Source: Candidatus Nomurabacteria bacterium (GTDB lineage Bacteria > Patescibacteriota > Minisyncoccia > Phycocordibacterales > UBA9973). From it: a stretch of 36,418 nt of DNA. Below the pieces are notes generated by a model, which did no database searches, had not been told where the DNA came from, and was given only the letters and a program-made list of their open reading frames with translations. Below, piece after piece: positions 1 to 11,038 of the stretch. Each line of letters starts with the position of its first letter. The first letter of the stretch is position 1. The translations under genes were made by a program, and so were the position numbers. The stretch spans positions 1-36,418 of the forward strand of contig CALRET010000003.1 in the NCBI GenBank assembly GCA_943356375.1, in the 5' to 3' direction.

Positions 1-41
1 GACTTTCACCAACTAGTGTACTCAATCGCATGGCGACCCGA

Positions 42-1464
<1,423 letters not shown>

Positions 1465-1721
1465 AAAATTCGGAAACGGGATAAATCCCGGTTCGCAAAT
1501 TTAGAACGGAACAAAAGAAAAAATAGTAATAATTTCAGTTGTTTTAGTCATAGCTCGAAAACTTGCATTTGCCCGCCATATTATGTGATACGGCGGACAT
1601 GTTCTCCGCACCATACCCAAGAGATCAATCCTGAGTAGATGCGTCTGTAATTATCAAAAATCAATAGGTAATCTTATTTCTTTCTTCGAAATAAAAACGC
1701 CTTCCTTAGACGTTCCGAGAG

Positions 1722-1750
1722 AGTATATATGAATGGTAAAGTAAAGTCAA
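1722..1750 (-). promoter_or_regulatory. Probable sigma70-type promoter of the rRNA operon: TTGACT-N17-TATACT
   Basis: Minus strand TTGACT (1750-1745), 17-nt spacer, TATACT (1727-1722), about 260 bp upstream of the 16S 5' end. Confidence 0.6.
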
Positions 1751-1759
1751 GCGGAGAAC

Positions 1760-1790
1760 AGGTGCTAGGTTCTAGGTTGTAGGTTCTAGA
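1760..1790. repeat. Heptanucleotide tandem repeat 10 bp upstream of the 16S promoter -35
   Basis: AGGTGCT AGGTTCT AGGTTGT AGGTTCT AGA. Confidence 0.9.
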
Positions 1791-1998
1791 AAAATACCTA
1801 TATAAATTAAGGGTTAATTTCAATTCACTATTTACAAATTATGTCCCTTCGGAGACATCGCTCGAAGGGGGACAAGTGAATTTATAAATTTTAAAATGAT
1901 AAATTTATAATTAATTTGTAACTTGTACTTTTAACTTTAAAATTGTCTCATGTGTCTCCAGGTTTGCAAAATAATTGCTTTCTTGCTATGCTTTCCTC

Positions 1999-2229
1999 AT
2001 GACTGCAATAACTACTGTATTGCCTTATATACAAATCATTCTCTCGATACTCCTTTGTCTAAGTATTTTACTTCAGCAATCTGGCGCAGGATTAGGTGGT
2101 GCCATGGGAGGAGGTGACGGCAATACAACATTTCACACACGTCGCGGTTTTGAAAAACTGCTTTTCCGATCTACGATACTTTTCGCGGTGTTATTTGTTA
2201 TTTCTGCAATTCTCGCAGTCATACTCTAA
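1999..2229 (+). CDS. secG: Preprotein translocase subunit SecG (start probably the internal Met at 1999)
   Basis: Small two-TM protein with LLQQSGAGLGGAMGGGDGNTTFHTRRGFEKLLFRSTI motif. Confidence 0.85.
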   Translation: MTAITTVLPYIQIILSILLCLSILLQQSGAGLGGAMGGGDGNTTFHTRRGFEKLLFRSTILFAVLFVISAILAVIL

Positions 2230-2307
2230 TTCTATAACCAAAAACTACATACTCTCTTTTACTACACGTGTGAAGCACGGAATAGTATTTCTGAAGTATC
2301 TATATCT

Positions 2308-4041
2308 ATGAAAAATGTATTCCGCTCTCTTATACAAACATTCCCTACGGTACGAGAAGTAAAACTTTCTTTAACTCTTTTTACTAAACGTGAGTGGATT
2401 ATTTTTTTTATTGCACTTATTATAAGTACTGCGAGTGCGCTCATCCTTGTATATAAAATAAATGCTCGGATAAGCACTGCTGTCCCAGTTCCTGGTGGAA
2501 CTATCTCAGAAGGAGTCGTTGGTGCTCCACGATTTATTAACCCGACACTCGAGATATCAGATGCTGATAAAGACATTACCTCACTTGTATATGCAGGACT
2601 TATGCAACTAGACACCAATGGAAATCCTATACCAGATCTTGCTGAAAGTTATGAAGTTTCTAAGGATGGACTCACATACACAGTAACACTCAAGAATGAT
2701 ATTTACTTTCACGATAATAAACCGGTGACCATAGACGATATTTTGTTTACTATTCAAATCATTAAAGACCCTATCCTTAAAAGTCCCAAACGAGTATCAT
2801 GGGAAGGTGTCGCTGTACAAAAAATAGATGATCAAACTGTTGAATTTACTCTTAAAAAACCGTTTGTATCTTTTCTTGAAAATCTTACTATCGGGATTCT
2901 CCCTTCTCACTTATGGAGTGAAGTTCCTATTGATCAAATGACCTTCAGCGAACTCAACACACGTGCAATTGGTGCAGGTCCATATAAAATAACCGATATA
3001 CAAAAAAAATCTTCAGGGATTATCGAATCATACTCTCTTTCTGCTTTTAAAAAATACTTGCCACACGAATCATATATACAACATATCAATTTTACATTCT
3101 TTCCAAATGAAGGAGATCTCATAAAAGCTCTCGAAAATGGTTCTGTTGACAGTGGTAGTGCGCTTTCTCCCATTAATGCAGAACGATTATTAGAATCAGG
3201 TCTTCGTATTGAAAAAACTGTACTCCCAAGATTATTTGCTCTTTTCTTCAATCAAAACAAAGCGCCACTATTCACAGATAAAAGTGTTGTACAGGCGCTG
3301 AACAGCGCTATTGATCGAAACCTATTAGTCAATGATGTTCTCGGAGGGTATGGTATTGCAACCAATAGTCCTATCCCAAAAAACAAAGATTCTGTATTCG
3401 TCGAATCTTTTACTTCACAAGAAGAACGTTTCGCAGAAGCATCGTCAATACTAACCAAAAACGGTTGGACGAAAAATGACGCAGGCGTCTTTGAAAAGAA
3501 ATCAAAGACTAGCACCATACCTCTCTCATTCTCAATAGCAACAGCAGACAACACTGAACTAAAAAAAGCAGCAGAGAGCATCAGAAAGCAACTCGAAACA
3601 TTTGGCGCTCTTGTGGAAGTTAAAATATACGATACAGGTACACTCAATCAGACCATTATCCGTCCTCGTGAATATGAAGTGCTTTTATTTGGACAAGTCA
3701 TTAGTCATGAGTCTGATTTCTTTGCATTTTGGCACTCCTCACAAAGAAATGATCCAGGGCTCAATATTGCAATGTATACAAACGCAAAAGTGGATAATTT
3801 ACTAGAGAGTGGGTTAAAAACGCTTGATCAAGGATTGCGCGATAAAAATTATAGAGCATTTGAAGCAGAAATACAGAAAGATATGCCCGCATTATTTCTG
3901 TATTCACCAGAATTCATTTATGCTATTCCTAAAAACTTAAAAGGAGTATCCATGGATCATGTCACTCTTTCATCAGATAGATTTTTAGGAGTGACGGATT
4001 GGCACATCGAGACTGATATAATTTGGAATATTTTCAAATAA
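2308..4041 (+). CDS. ABC transporter substrate-binding protein, peptide/OppA-DppA family 5
   Basis: N-terminal TM segment plus LVYAGLMQLDTNGNPIPDLAESYEVSKDGLTYTVTLKNDIYFHDNKPVTIDDILFT, a family signature. Confidence 0.9.
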   Translation: MKNVFRSLIQTFPTVREVKLSLTLFTKREWIIFFIALIISTASALILVYKINARISTAVPVPGGTISEGVVGAPRFINPTLEISDADKDITSLVYAGLMQLDTNGNPIPDLAESYEVSKDGLTYTVTLKNDIYFHDNKPVTIDDILFTIQIIKDPILKSPKRVSWEGVAVQKIDDQTVEFTLKKPFVSFLENLTIGILPSHLWSEVPIDQMTFSELNTRAIGAGPYKITDIQKKSSGIIESYSLSAFKKYLPHESYIQHINFTFFPNEGDLIKALENGSVDSGSALSPINAERLLESGLRIEKTVLPRLFALFFNQNKAPLFTDKSVVQALNSAIDRNLLVNDVLGGYGIATNSPIPKNKDSVFVESFTSQEERFAEASSILTKNGWTKNDAGVFEKKSKTSTIPLSFSIATADNTELKKAAESIRKQLETFGALVEVKIYDTGTLNQTIIRPREYEVLLFGQVISHESDFFAFWHSSQRNDPGLNIAMYTNAKVDNLLESGLKTLDQGLRDKNYRAFEAEIQKDMPALFLYSPEFIYAIPKNLKGVSMDHVTLSSDRFLGVTDWHIETDIIWNIFK

Positions 4042-4066
4042 TTAAAATTAATATAACAATTACTAT

Positions 4067-5983
4067 ATGAATCAACACACGGGAGCACAATCAAATATAC
4101 CGAATGGAGGGCAAACTGTATCAACACCACACACACCCCGAAGACAAAGTGGGAATGGAAAACCATCTAGACCACACACATCCCGCCCAAAAAGCGGTAA
4201 CCGTGGAGGAAGTTTTCAATACCAAGGACGAGGAGGACGACCACCACAAGGAGGATCGTACCGAACAGCACCTCGTGCAAATATAACCATCCCAAAACCT
4301 GAAGCAGGTGTTATTCGAATAATTCCACTCGGCGGTGTCGAAGAAATCGGTAAAAATATGACTGCAATCGAAATCGGTAATGATATTATTGTCATCGACG
4401 CAGGTATGCATTTCTCGACTGGTGAAACACCAGGTATTGATTACGTCATCCCTAACACCACATACCTAGAGGAACGAAAAGATAAAATTCGTGCACTCAT
4501 TATTACCCATGGACACCTTGACCACATTGGTGGAGTACCACTTGTACTTTCTCGTATCGGTAATCCTCCAGTCTACTCTCGTAATCTCTCGGTATTAATG
4601 CTCAAGAAACGTCAAAGTGAATTCCCGCATCTTCCTCCAATGAATGCACAGGTTGTTGAACGTGGCGAAACACTTACTCTTGGAAATATTAAAGTTCGTT
4701 TTTGGGGTGTCACTCACACTATTCCTGATAGTATGGGAGTTATTATTGAAACTCCACATGGGTGGATCGTAACCCCGGGAGACTATAAACTCGACCAAGT
4801 GGACGGCATAGTAACAGATCAAGAGGAAGAAGAATATGCAATGTTCGACAATGCAAAAGTCTTACTATTAATGACTGATTCGACGAATGTTGAAAATGAA
4901 GGTTTTGCATTACCAGAAATAAAGGTACATCAAGGTCTTGAGAACATACTCCGACGTGTCCAAGGGCGCATTATTATTGCAGCATTTGCGTCACATATAA
5001 CTCGCCTTATTAAGATAATCCATATCGCTGAAGCACTTGGAAAGAAAGTTATTCTCGAGGGACGGTCTATGAAAGGAAACATCGAGGTTGCAATTGAAGC
5101 AGGATTACTTAAACCAGAAAAAGGAACACTTATACCGATTGACCAAATAGATGATCACCCTCCACATCGTGTGATTGTTCTTTCGACTGGTGGACAAGGA
5201 GAGGAATTTTCTGCACTCTCTCGAGCAGCAAATAAAACAAACAAAAAGTTCGTTCTCAAAAAAGGAGATACGATTATTCTATCTTCATCTATTGTTCCCG
5301 GTAATGAACGTGCGGTTCAAAAAATGAAGGATGGTCTCTCACGCCAAGGAGTAAAAATTATTAGTTATCGAACCCCTGGTGAAGATTTTGTTCACGCAAC
5401 TGGTCATGGAAACAAAGAAGACATCCGATGGCTCCACAGAAAAATGAAAGAAAAATTCTTTATTCCAATTCACGGACATCATTATCATCTCGAGCTCCAC
5501 AAAGAACTTGCTATTGAACTCGGCATACCAGAAGAAAATATTGTCGTTCCTGATAACGGTTCAATTATTGAAATAAATCCTGAGGGAACAAAAATCTCAG
5601 TCCGCAAAGAAAAAGCTCCCGCTGCACCAATGATTGTTGACGGACTCTCTGTTGGCGATGAACAAGATGTAGTTATTCGAGATAGACAAATGCTCGCTCA
5701 AGATGGCATGTTTGTTATCATTGCAAGTGTGGATTCAAATACCGGGAAATTAAAAAAATCTCCAGACCTTATTTCTCGTGGATTCGTATATCTAAAAGAA
5801 AACCAAGAATTATTGAGACAGGCACGCACACTCATTAAAACAACAATTGAAAATGATAATAAATCATGGAATGCATCGAATTACGACATGATTAAAAGTG
5901 ATGTTGGGGAGGTTGTTTCAAAATTCTTATTTCAAAAAACAGCAAAACGTCCATTAGTAATACCGGTAATTCTCGGTGTGTAG
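4067..5983 (+). CDS. rnj: Ribonuclease J with Arg/Gly-rich disordered N-terminal extension
   Basis: IIPLGGVEEIGKNMTAIE, THGHLDHIGG, GDYKLDQ, HATGHGNKEDIRWLHR; metallo-beta-lactamase/beta-CASP RNase J motifs. Confidence 0.93.
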   Translation: MNQHTGAQSNIPNGGQTVSTPHTPRRQSGNGKPSRPHTSRPKSGNRGGSFQYQGRGGRPPQGGSYRTAPRANITIPKPEAGVIRIIPLGGVEEIGKNMTAIEIGNDIIVIDAGMHFSTGETPGIDYVIPNTTYLEERKDKIRALIITHGHLDHIGGVPLVLSRIGNPPVYSRNLSVLMLKKRQSEFPHLPPMNAQVVERGETLTLGNIKVRFWGVTHTIPDSMGVIIETPHGWIVTPGDYKLDQVDGIVTDQEEEEYAMFDNAKVLLLMTDSTNVENEGFALPEIKVHQGLENILRRVQGRIIIAAFASHITRLIKIIHIAEALGKKVILEGRSMKGNIEVAIEAGLLKPEKGTLIPIDQIDDHPPHRVIVLSTGGQGEEFSALSRAANKTNKKFVLKKGDTIILSSSIVPGNERAVQKMKDGLSRQGVKIISYRTPGEDFVHATGHGNKEDIRWLHRKMKEKFFIPIHGHHYHLELHKELAIELGIPEENIVVPDNGSIIEINPEGTKISVRKEKAPAAPMIVDGLSVGDEQDVVIRDRQMLAQDGMFVIIASVDSNTGKLKKSPDLISRGFVYLKENQELLRQARTLIKTTIENDNKSWNASNYDMIKSDVGEVVSKFLFQKTAKRPLVIPVILGV

Positions 5984-5997
5984 TAGAATATATACAA

Positions 5998-7128
5998 ATG
6001 AAAAGACTCTATATTCTAGCATTCATATTTACTCTCCATATCGCTCTCTCTGGATATGTTAATTCGACATATCTTTCAGAATTTATAAATGAAAACTATG
6101 TCGGACTTCTTTATACAGCAGGATCACTGGTAACCCTCATTGCATTCAGTTATAGTTCTGAGATTCTCGCAAAGATTGGAGACCGGAAAGCTATCATCCT
6201 TGGTGTGCTTATAAATTTCATAACACTCCTCGTACTCGGCTTTGCAAAGACCCCAATACTCATTATAGGCGCTTTTATTGCATTTATGGTTACCAATAGT
6301 ATTATCATGCTCTTACTTGATGTATTCTTTGAGCATCTCGAAGATGGAAAAACCATCGGAAATATGCGCGGTATTTATCTCTCTGTCACCAACCTTGCAT
6401 GGCTTGTCTCCCCTGTTCTTTCAGGATACATTATTAGTGTTTATGGACATGCATCAATATATATTGTTGCGTCAGTACTCGCACTCCTTATGCTTTCTGG
6501 ATTCTTTATTGCACGATTCCCTGCAAGTAGAAAATATCTAAAGATATCTTTCTTCAAAGCAATCAAACATCTAAATGGTAATAAAAATATTCGCGCCATT
6601 GTTGGGGTAAACTTTTTACTACAATTCTTCTATGCGATTATGGTCATTTACACACCAATCTATCTTATTGATCATATTGGATTTGACTGGGAAACACTTG
6701 GTATAATATTTACCATTATGTTGCTTCCTTTCATACTATTAGGTATTCCTGTCGGGAAAATAATAGACAAAGGGGTGTCAGAGAAAAAGTTGATTACAGT
6801 AGGATTTATTGTAATGGCGCTAGCTACTTTCTGTTTGCTATTAATTCAGACTAAAACAATTATCCTATGGGCGATAATACTTTTTACAACTCGATTTGGT
6901 GCAGCTCTTGTGGAGACTGCATCAGAAATATATTTCTTTAAAAGATCAGAGGTAACCGATACTGATATCCTCTCTATTTTCCGAGATATGTCTCCCTTTG
7001 CATACATAGTCGCACCAATTACTGCAACACTTCTCTTATTGATTTTCCCTTTCAAGGTACTCTTTATACTCATTACTATTCTAATGTTTTTCGGCGCACT
7101 CCTCTCCCGTGTATGGCTCACTAAATAA
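5998..7128 (+). CDS. MFS transporter
   Basis: ~12 hydrophobic segments, single 376-aa ORF with MFS-like layout. Confidence 0.75.
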   Translation: MKRLYILAFIFTLHIALSGYVNSTYLSEFINENYVGLLYTAGSLVTLIAFSYSSEILAKIGDRKAIILGVLINFITLLVLGFAKTPILIIGAFIAFMVTNSIIMLLLDVFFEHLEDGKTIGNMRGIYLSVTNLAWLVSPVLSGYIISVYGHASIYIVASVLALLMLSGFFIARFPASRKYLKISFFKAIKHLNGNKNIRAIVGVNFLLQFFYAIMVIYTPIYLIDHIGFDWETLGIIFTIMLLPFILLGIPVGKIIDKGVSEKKLITVGFIVMALATFCLLLIQTKTIILWAIILFTTRFGAALVETASEIYFFKRSEVTDTDILSIFRDMSPFAYIVAPITATLLLLIFPFKVLFILITILMFFGALLSRVWLTK

Positions 7129-7131
7129 TAT

Positions 7132-7863
7132 ATGAAAAAAAATACACCTATAAAAGAAATAAAAAAAGATTTTCCTGTGCGCATAAATAAATATCTCGCA
7201 GATAAAGGTTTTTCAACACGACGAGGTGGCGATGAGTTAATCAAAAAAGGATTAGTATATATAAATGGCAAAATAGCAGTGCTTGGAGATAGTGTGAATG
7301 AGCACGATATTGTCACCATACCTAAACCAAAAAAATCCTCATACACATACTATCTGTATCATAAACCAGTTGGTATAGTGACTGTTGGTCGTGGTCCGGG
7401 TGAAAAAGAAATCAAAGATGTGACGAAACTTCCGGAGGGAGTTTTTCCTATTGGTCGTCTCGACAAAGATTCACACGGGCTCATAATACTAACTAATGAT
7501 GGACGCGTGACCGATCGCCTACTCAATCCTAAATACGATCACGAAAAAGAATACCGAGTTATTCTTGATAAACCAGTGACACATGAATTCATGATTCGTC
7601 TCAGAAATGGTGTATCTCTTGGAAAGAATTTTAAAACAAAGAAAGCTGATGTCCGTCGGTTTAATTCTCATACGATTGATATTGTTATCACTGAGGGTAA
7701 AAATCGTCAGGTACGCCGCATGTGTGCATCTTTTAATTATGCCGTAGAAGATCTCTGTCGTATCAGAATCATGAATCTAGAACTTGAAAAACTCGGATCT
7801 AATTCCCTAAAGAAATTAACCGGGGAAACCTTGCAGATATTCCTAAAATCTATAGGGCTTTAA
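7132..7863 (+). CDS. RsuA/RluF-family pseudouridine synthase with N-terminal S4 domain
   Basis: RINKYLADKGFSTRRGGDELIKKGLVYINGK (S4); FPIGRLDKDSHGLIILTNDG catalytic motif; EGKNRQVRRMC. Confidence 0.92.
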   Translation: MKKNTPIKEIKKDFPVRINKYLADKGFSTRRGGDELIKKGLVYINGKIAVLGDSVNEHDIVTIPKPKKSSYTYYLYHKPVGIVTVGRGPGEKEIKDVTKLPEGVFPIGRLDKDSHGLIILTNDGRVTDRLLNPKYDHEKEYRVILDKPVTHEFMIRLRNGVSLGKNFKTKKADVRRFNSHTIDIVITEGKNRQVRRMCASFNYAVEDLCRIRIMNLELEKLGSNSLKKLTGETLQIFLKSIGL

Positions 7864-8426
7864 TACTGGTAGACGTATAATTTTCTGCCAAGACGTTCTG
7901 TTGGTACACTACAATCAACCACCTTAATCGGTTCTTTGTTCTCAATAAAAAAATCACAAGTAATGACTACTGTGCCAGGTTTGAGTTCCTTGACACATTT
8001 TTCTGCAAGCTTATTCGTCAACTTTTGACTAAGATACATAAAAACATGAGTCGCTGGGGTAAGAAGAACTTTTTGAGCATCTCCATACAAAAGAGTTATT
8101 CTTTGTTCTTTTTGGGAAAAAAATTGACGCATAGTACCAATAAACCATGGAAGTGGTGCGAATTCGACTCCGACAGCAGTTATTGTCGGTGATAACTTTT
8201 TTAAATACGAAAGCACCCGTCCATGTCCCGCACCAAGATCGTATACAACACTTTCTGAGGAAAAATTAAACTCTCTATACAAATGCAATAATACATGTTT
8301 ACGAACACTGAGATATGGAACACGAAGTTTCATTGATCCATAAAAATCAAGGACAATAAATATACAGATAACTAATTGAACTATTTGTAAAACAAAAATA
8401 ACGACGTGTGCCATGAAAATACTCAT
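7860..8426 (-). CDS. Class I SAM-dependent methyltransferase-like membrane-anchored protein
   Basis: VVYDLGAGHGRVLSYL motif I after an N-terminal hydrophobic segment. Confidence 0.7.
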   Translation of the reverse strand: MSIFMAHVVIFVLQIVQLVICIFIVLDFYGSMKLRVPYLSVRKHVLLHLYREFNFSSESVVYDLGAGHGRVLSYLKKLSPTITAVGVEFAPLPWFIGTMRQFFSQKEQRITLLYGDAQKVLLTPATHVFMYLSQKLTNKLAEKCVKELKPGTVVITCDFFIENKEPIKVVDCSVPTERLGRKLYVYQY

Positions 8427-8433
8427 ACAGCTA

Positions 8434-9240
8434 TTATACCAAAGAAAAAGTATTCTTCTTATTTAGAATAAATCCTTCCTTTTCTAGTGAGATAAGTTCA
8501 TCTTGTATCCTATCATCACCTTCTAATATCTTTGACATATTCTTAAATGTAACCGATGATTCATTTACCAGTGTACGCAAAATAGCTCCACGAAGTTGCC
8601 GCCTTGAACCTTTGAATGGTTTTTGCTTACCGTACGTCTTACTCGCAGTATTTTTTGCTCTCTCTATTTTTTTGAGCATAGTTCCATAATCCATAAGTGC
8701 GAAGTACCATTCACGTGGATTATGATTATCGACTGTTTTTTCGATTTTCTGCATCAAATCATTATCAGATATAGATTTCAGTTCAGCATTCTTAAAAAAG
8801 AAATATAAATATACAGTGCGAATATTTGTCTCTATAAAAACATTAGGAATATTGTATGCAAAAGTGAGTATCGCTCGCGCAGTATATGAACCGATTCCTG
8901 GAAGCACGGTAAGCTCTTGAATTGTTTTAGGAAATTTTCCTCCATATTTCTCTGTAATGATTTTCGCAGCGCGCATAAGATAAAGTGCACGACGATTGTA
9001 TCCAAGCCCTTGCCATAGAGTAAGTACGTCCCGCTGAGACGCCCGCGCAAGATCTCCGACCGTTTTATATTTTTCTATAAATACCAGATATTTTGGAACA
9101 ACACGGTCCGCTTGGGTTTGCTGAAGCATCAATTCAGAAACAAATATGCGATATGGGTCGTGTGTTTTTCGCCATGGAAAAGATCTTTTATTTTTATAAT
9201 AAAATTTCCAGATAGTTTCTTTAAAATTACCAAAAATCAT
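8434..9240 (-). CDS. mutY: A/G-specific adenine glycosylase-like HhH-GPD protein lacking the Fe-S cluster domain (start probably 9240, not 9477)
   Basis: SELMLQQTQADRVVPKY, LWQGLGYNRRALYL, LPGIGSYTARAIL, FIETNIRTV; no C-terminal Cys cluster. Confidence 0.85.
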   Translation of the reverse strand: MIFGNFKETIWKFYYKNKRSFPWRKTHDPYRIFVSELMLQQTQADRVVPKYLVFIEKYKTVGDLARASQRDVLTLWQGLGYNRRALYLMRAAKIITEKYGGKFPKTIQELTVLPGIGSYTARAILTFAYNIPNVFIETNIRTVYLYFFFKNAELKSISDNDLMQKIEKTVDNHNPREWYFALMDYGTMLKKIERAKNTASKTYGKQKPFKGSRRQLRGAILRTLVNESSVTFKNMSKILEGDDRIQDELISLEKEGFILNKKNTFSLV

Positions 9241-9250
9241 AGCTGTGTGT

Positions 9251-9883
9251 TTATTTAATTTTAGGAAAGAAAAACCGAATAGGAGAAAAGATAATCTTTG
9301 TACTTCTTCGAGACAAATTAAATAAAATCCCAATAGTAAACAACGTGAGCGACAATGTCGGATTTGCAAAACTTGTTGTAATGGCAACAACAGCACAGAA
9401 AACAGGAAAGAGAATTCTTGTGTATGCATGAGCGGTTTCCATCGGGGACGTTTCCTCATTTTCAATAGTCTCTGCAATAGTTACATATCGACGCATCCAG
9501 AAAAGTGAAAGCCCTATAGCCATAATATTGAGTGCGAAAATAATTATTGCAAGTTGTGATGTACCATAGTGCCCAAGTAGGTTTGAAGAAAATGGCACGA
9601 GTGCCACAAAAAAGAAAAACAATGCATTTATATTTGTTAATTTTGCATCGATATTTTTTGCATAGACTGATGCAATAAAATGGTGTGCGCGCCAATAAGT
9701 AAACAATAAAGAGAAACTAAGTAGATAACTAAGGAAAAGTGGTATATTCTTTTTGAGTGCAAATAAAAGTGAGATATCGGACACCCCTGGCGGCAACAGT
9801 GGCACACGAATTTCAAGCACAATAAGAGTCATTACGATGGCAAAGATACCGTCAGCAAGCGATTCAAGTCGAAATTGTTTCAT
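9251..9883 (-). CDS. TMEM175/DUF1211 family putative potassium channel protein
   Basis: RLESLADGIFAIVMTLIVLEIRVP, similar to the FSDGIFAI motif, plus multiple TM segments. Confidence 0.8.
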   Translation of the reverse strand: MKQFRLESLADGIFAIVMTLIVLEIRVPLLPPGVSDISLLFALKKNIPLFLSYLLSFSLLFTYWRAHHFIASVYAKNIDAKLTNINALFFFFVALVPFSSNLLGHYGTSQLAIIIFALNIMAIGLSLFWMRRYVTIAETIENEETSPMETAHAYTRILFPVFCAVVAITTSFANPTLSLTLFTIGILFNLSRRSTKIIFSPIRFFFPKIK

Positions 9884-9916
9884 ATATGTTTATTATACCA
9901 TGCAGGCAATTTAGAG

Positions 9917-10312
9917 TTAAGGTTTCATCTCTCTATTAATATCATCTGTTTTCAGATAACGATTCCTTTTTCCTAAATGCATATTTTTAGCGGCCGTATA
10001 TATAAGGGTTCCTTGTTGAATAGCTAATTCTTTTTGTGCTATTTCTGCCCCCTTTTCTCCACTTTTACGATATTCTTTCAGAACCCCAGCGAGCCAACCT
10101 CTATATGCTTGTAAAACAAACTTTTCAGTTTCTGGGCCAATTTCAAGACCCCCCTCAATTTTTTTAGTTAATCTCTTTTCAAAATCTATTAAATACATAA
10201 TATCGCGAATCTCTTCGGGAGATGCACCAAGACCACTCAAGGTGTCAATAAGGTCTCTCCTTATTTCCTCCTCTGATCTTTCTCTTCGACTACCCATGTT
10301 TTCGAATCCCAT
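9917..10312 (-). CDS. Hypothetical protein (start probably 10312)
   Basis: Uninterrupted ORF; TATAAT 7 nt upstream of the ATG at 10312. Confidence 0.5.
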   Translation of the reverse strand: MGFENMGSRRERSEEEIRRDLIDTLSGLGASPEEIRDIMYLIDFEKRLTKKIEGGLEIGPETEKFVLQAYRGWLAGVLKEYRKSGEKGAEIAQKELAIQQGTLIYTAAKNMHLGKRNRYLKTDDINREMKP

Positions 10313-10351
10313 AAAATACATTATACCACGCCAAATAAAATCCTAATACTA

Positions 10352-10380
10352 CAAAAAAGGCCTTCGAGGTGAAGGCCTTA
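10352..10380 (-). terminator. Rho-independent terminator
   Basis: AAGGCCTTC/GAAGGCCTT stem followed by a T-run on the minus strand. Confidence 0.75.
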
Positions 10381-10397
10381 AAAAACAGTTCTTTCCA

Positions 10398-10847
10398 TTA
10401 TACTTTCAAAAACTTAGTTTCTGAAAGAGCTCTCCATAATGTTCCACACGTTCCAGACCAAGCGGCCATATCTCTCTCGGTGGACATCTTTACATTTGGA
10501 TGAGAGAATTTCCCATCCAGCGATGTCCATCCAATAGCACCAGGAACAGTGTTTTTGTATCTTGGAAATTGACTATCGAGAACTTTCATACGAACTTTTA
10601 GGACGAAATTCCCGGTAACTTCAATCGTCCTAAAAACAGGAGTTAAGCTGTCTTTATTGACTAACACGTAGTCACTTATTAAAATTATTTCTCTTTTAAA
10701 AAAAGCGGAATCTGCTTCCAAAGAAATAACTTCATATGTAACCGTTGTGTATAACGGTTCAGTTTCGGATAAATACCCGAGAGTATCATCCTTCTTACAG
10801 GAATTTAATACCAGAGTAATAAATAGAAAATAGATTATTTGTTTCAT
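10398..10847 (-). CDS. Hypothetical lipoprotein with Bacteroidota-like signal sequence (start probably 10847)
   Basis: MKQIIYFLFITLVLNSCKKDDT lipobox (LNSC). Confidence 0.6.
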   Translation of the reverse strand: MKQIIYFLFITLVLNSCKKDDTLGYLSETEPLYTTVTYEVISLEADSAFFKREIILISDYVLVNKDSLTPVFRTIEVTGNFVLKVRMKVLDSQFPRYKNTVPGAIGWTSLDGKFSHPNVKMSTERDMAAWSGTCGTLWRALSETKFLKV

Positions 10848-10853
10848 TTGATT

Positions 10854-10910
10854 GGGTTTTAGTTGGTTTTCACAAAATCCAAAAGAGTCTGTGAAAACCA
10901 ACAAAAACCC
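10854..10910. repeat. Long inverted repeat (21-nt arms with one mismatch, 15-nt spacer) immediately upstream of the lipoprotein ATG
   Basis: GGGTTTTaGTTGGTTTTCACA ... TGTGAAAACCAACaAAAACCC. Confidence 0.85.
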
Positions 10911-11038
10911 TGTTTTAAAGAACCCACTTAACACATAATACCATATTTAATTAGAAAAGTCAAGACTTACATTACCCAAAATAGTATTGTAAAATTACCC
11001 TATTAAATAAGGATTTTATACACATAATTTACAAACAT

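Noticed and set aside
9241-9477. N-terminal 79-residue extension of the MutY ORF
   Set aside because: Overlaps the TMEM175-like CDS in another frame; MutY homology begins at the Met at 9240.
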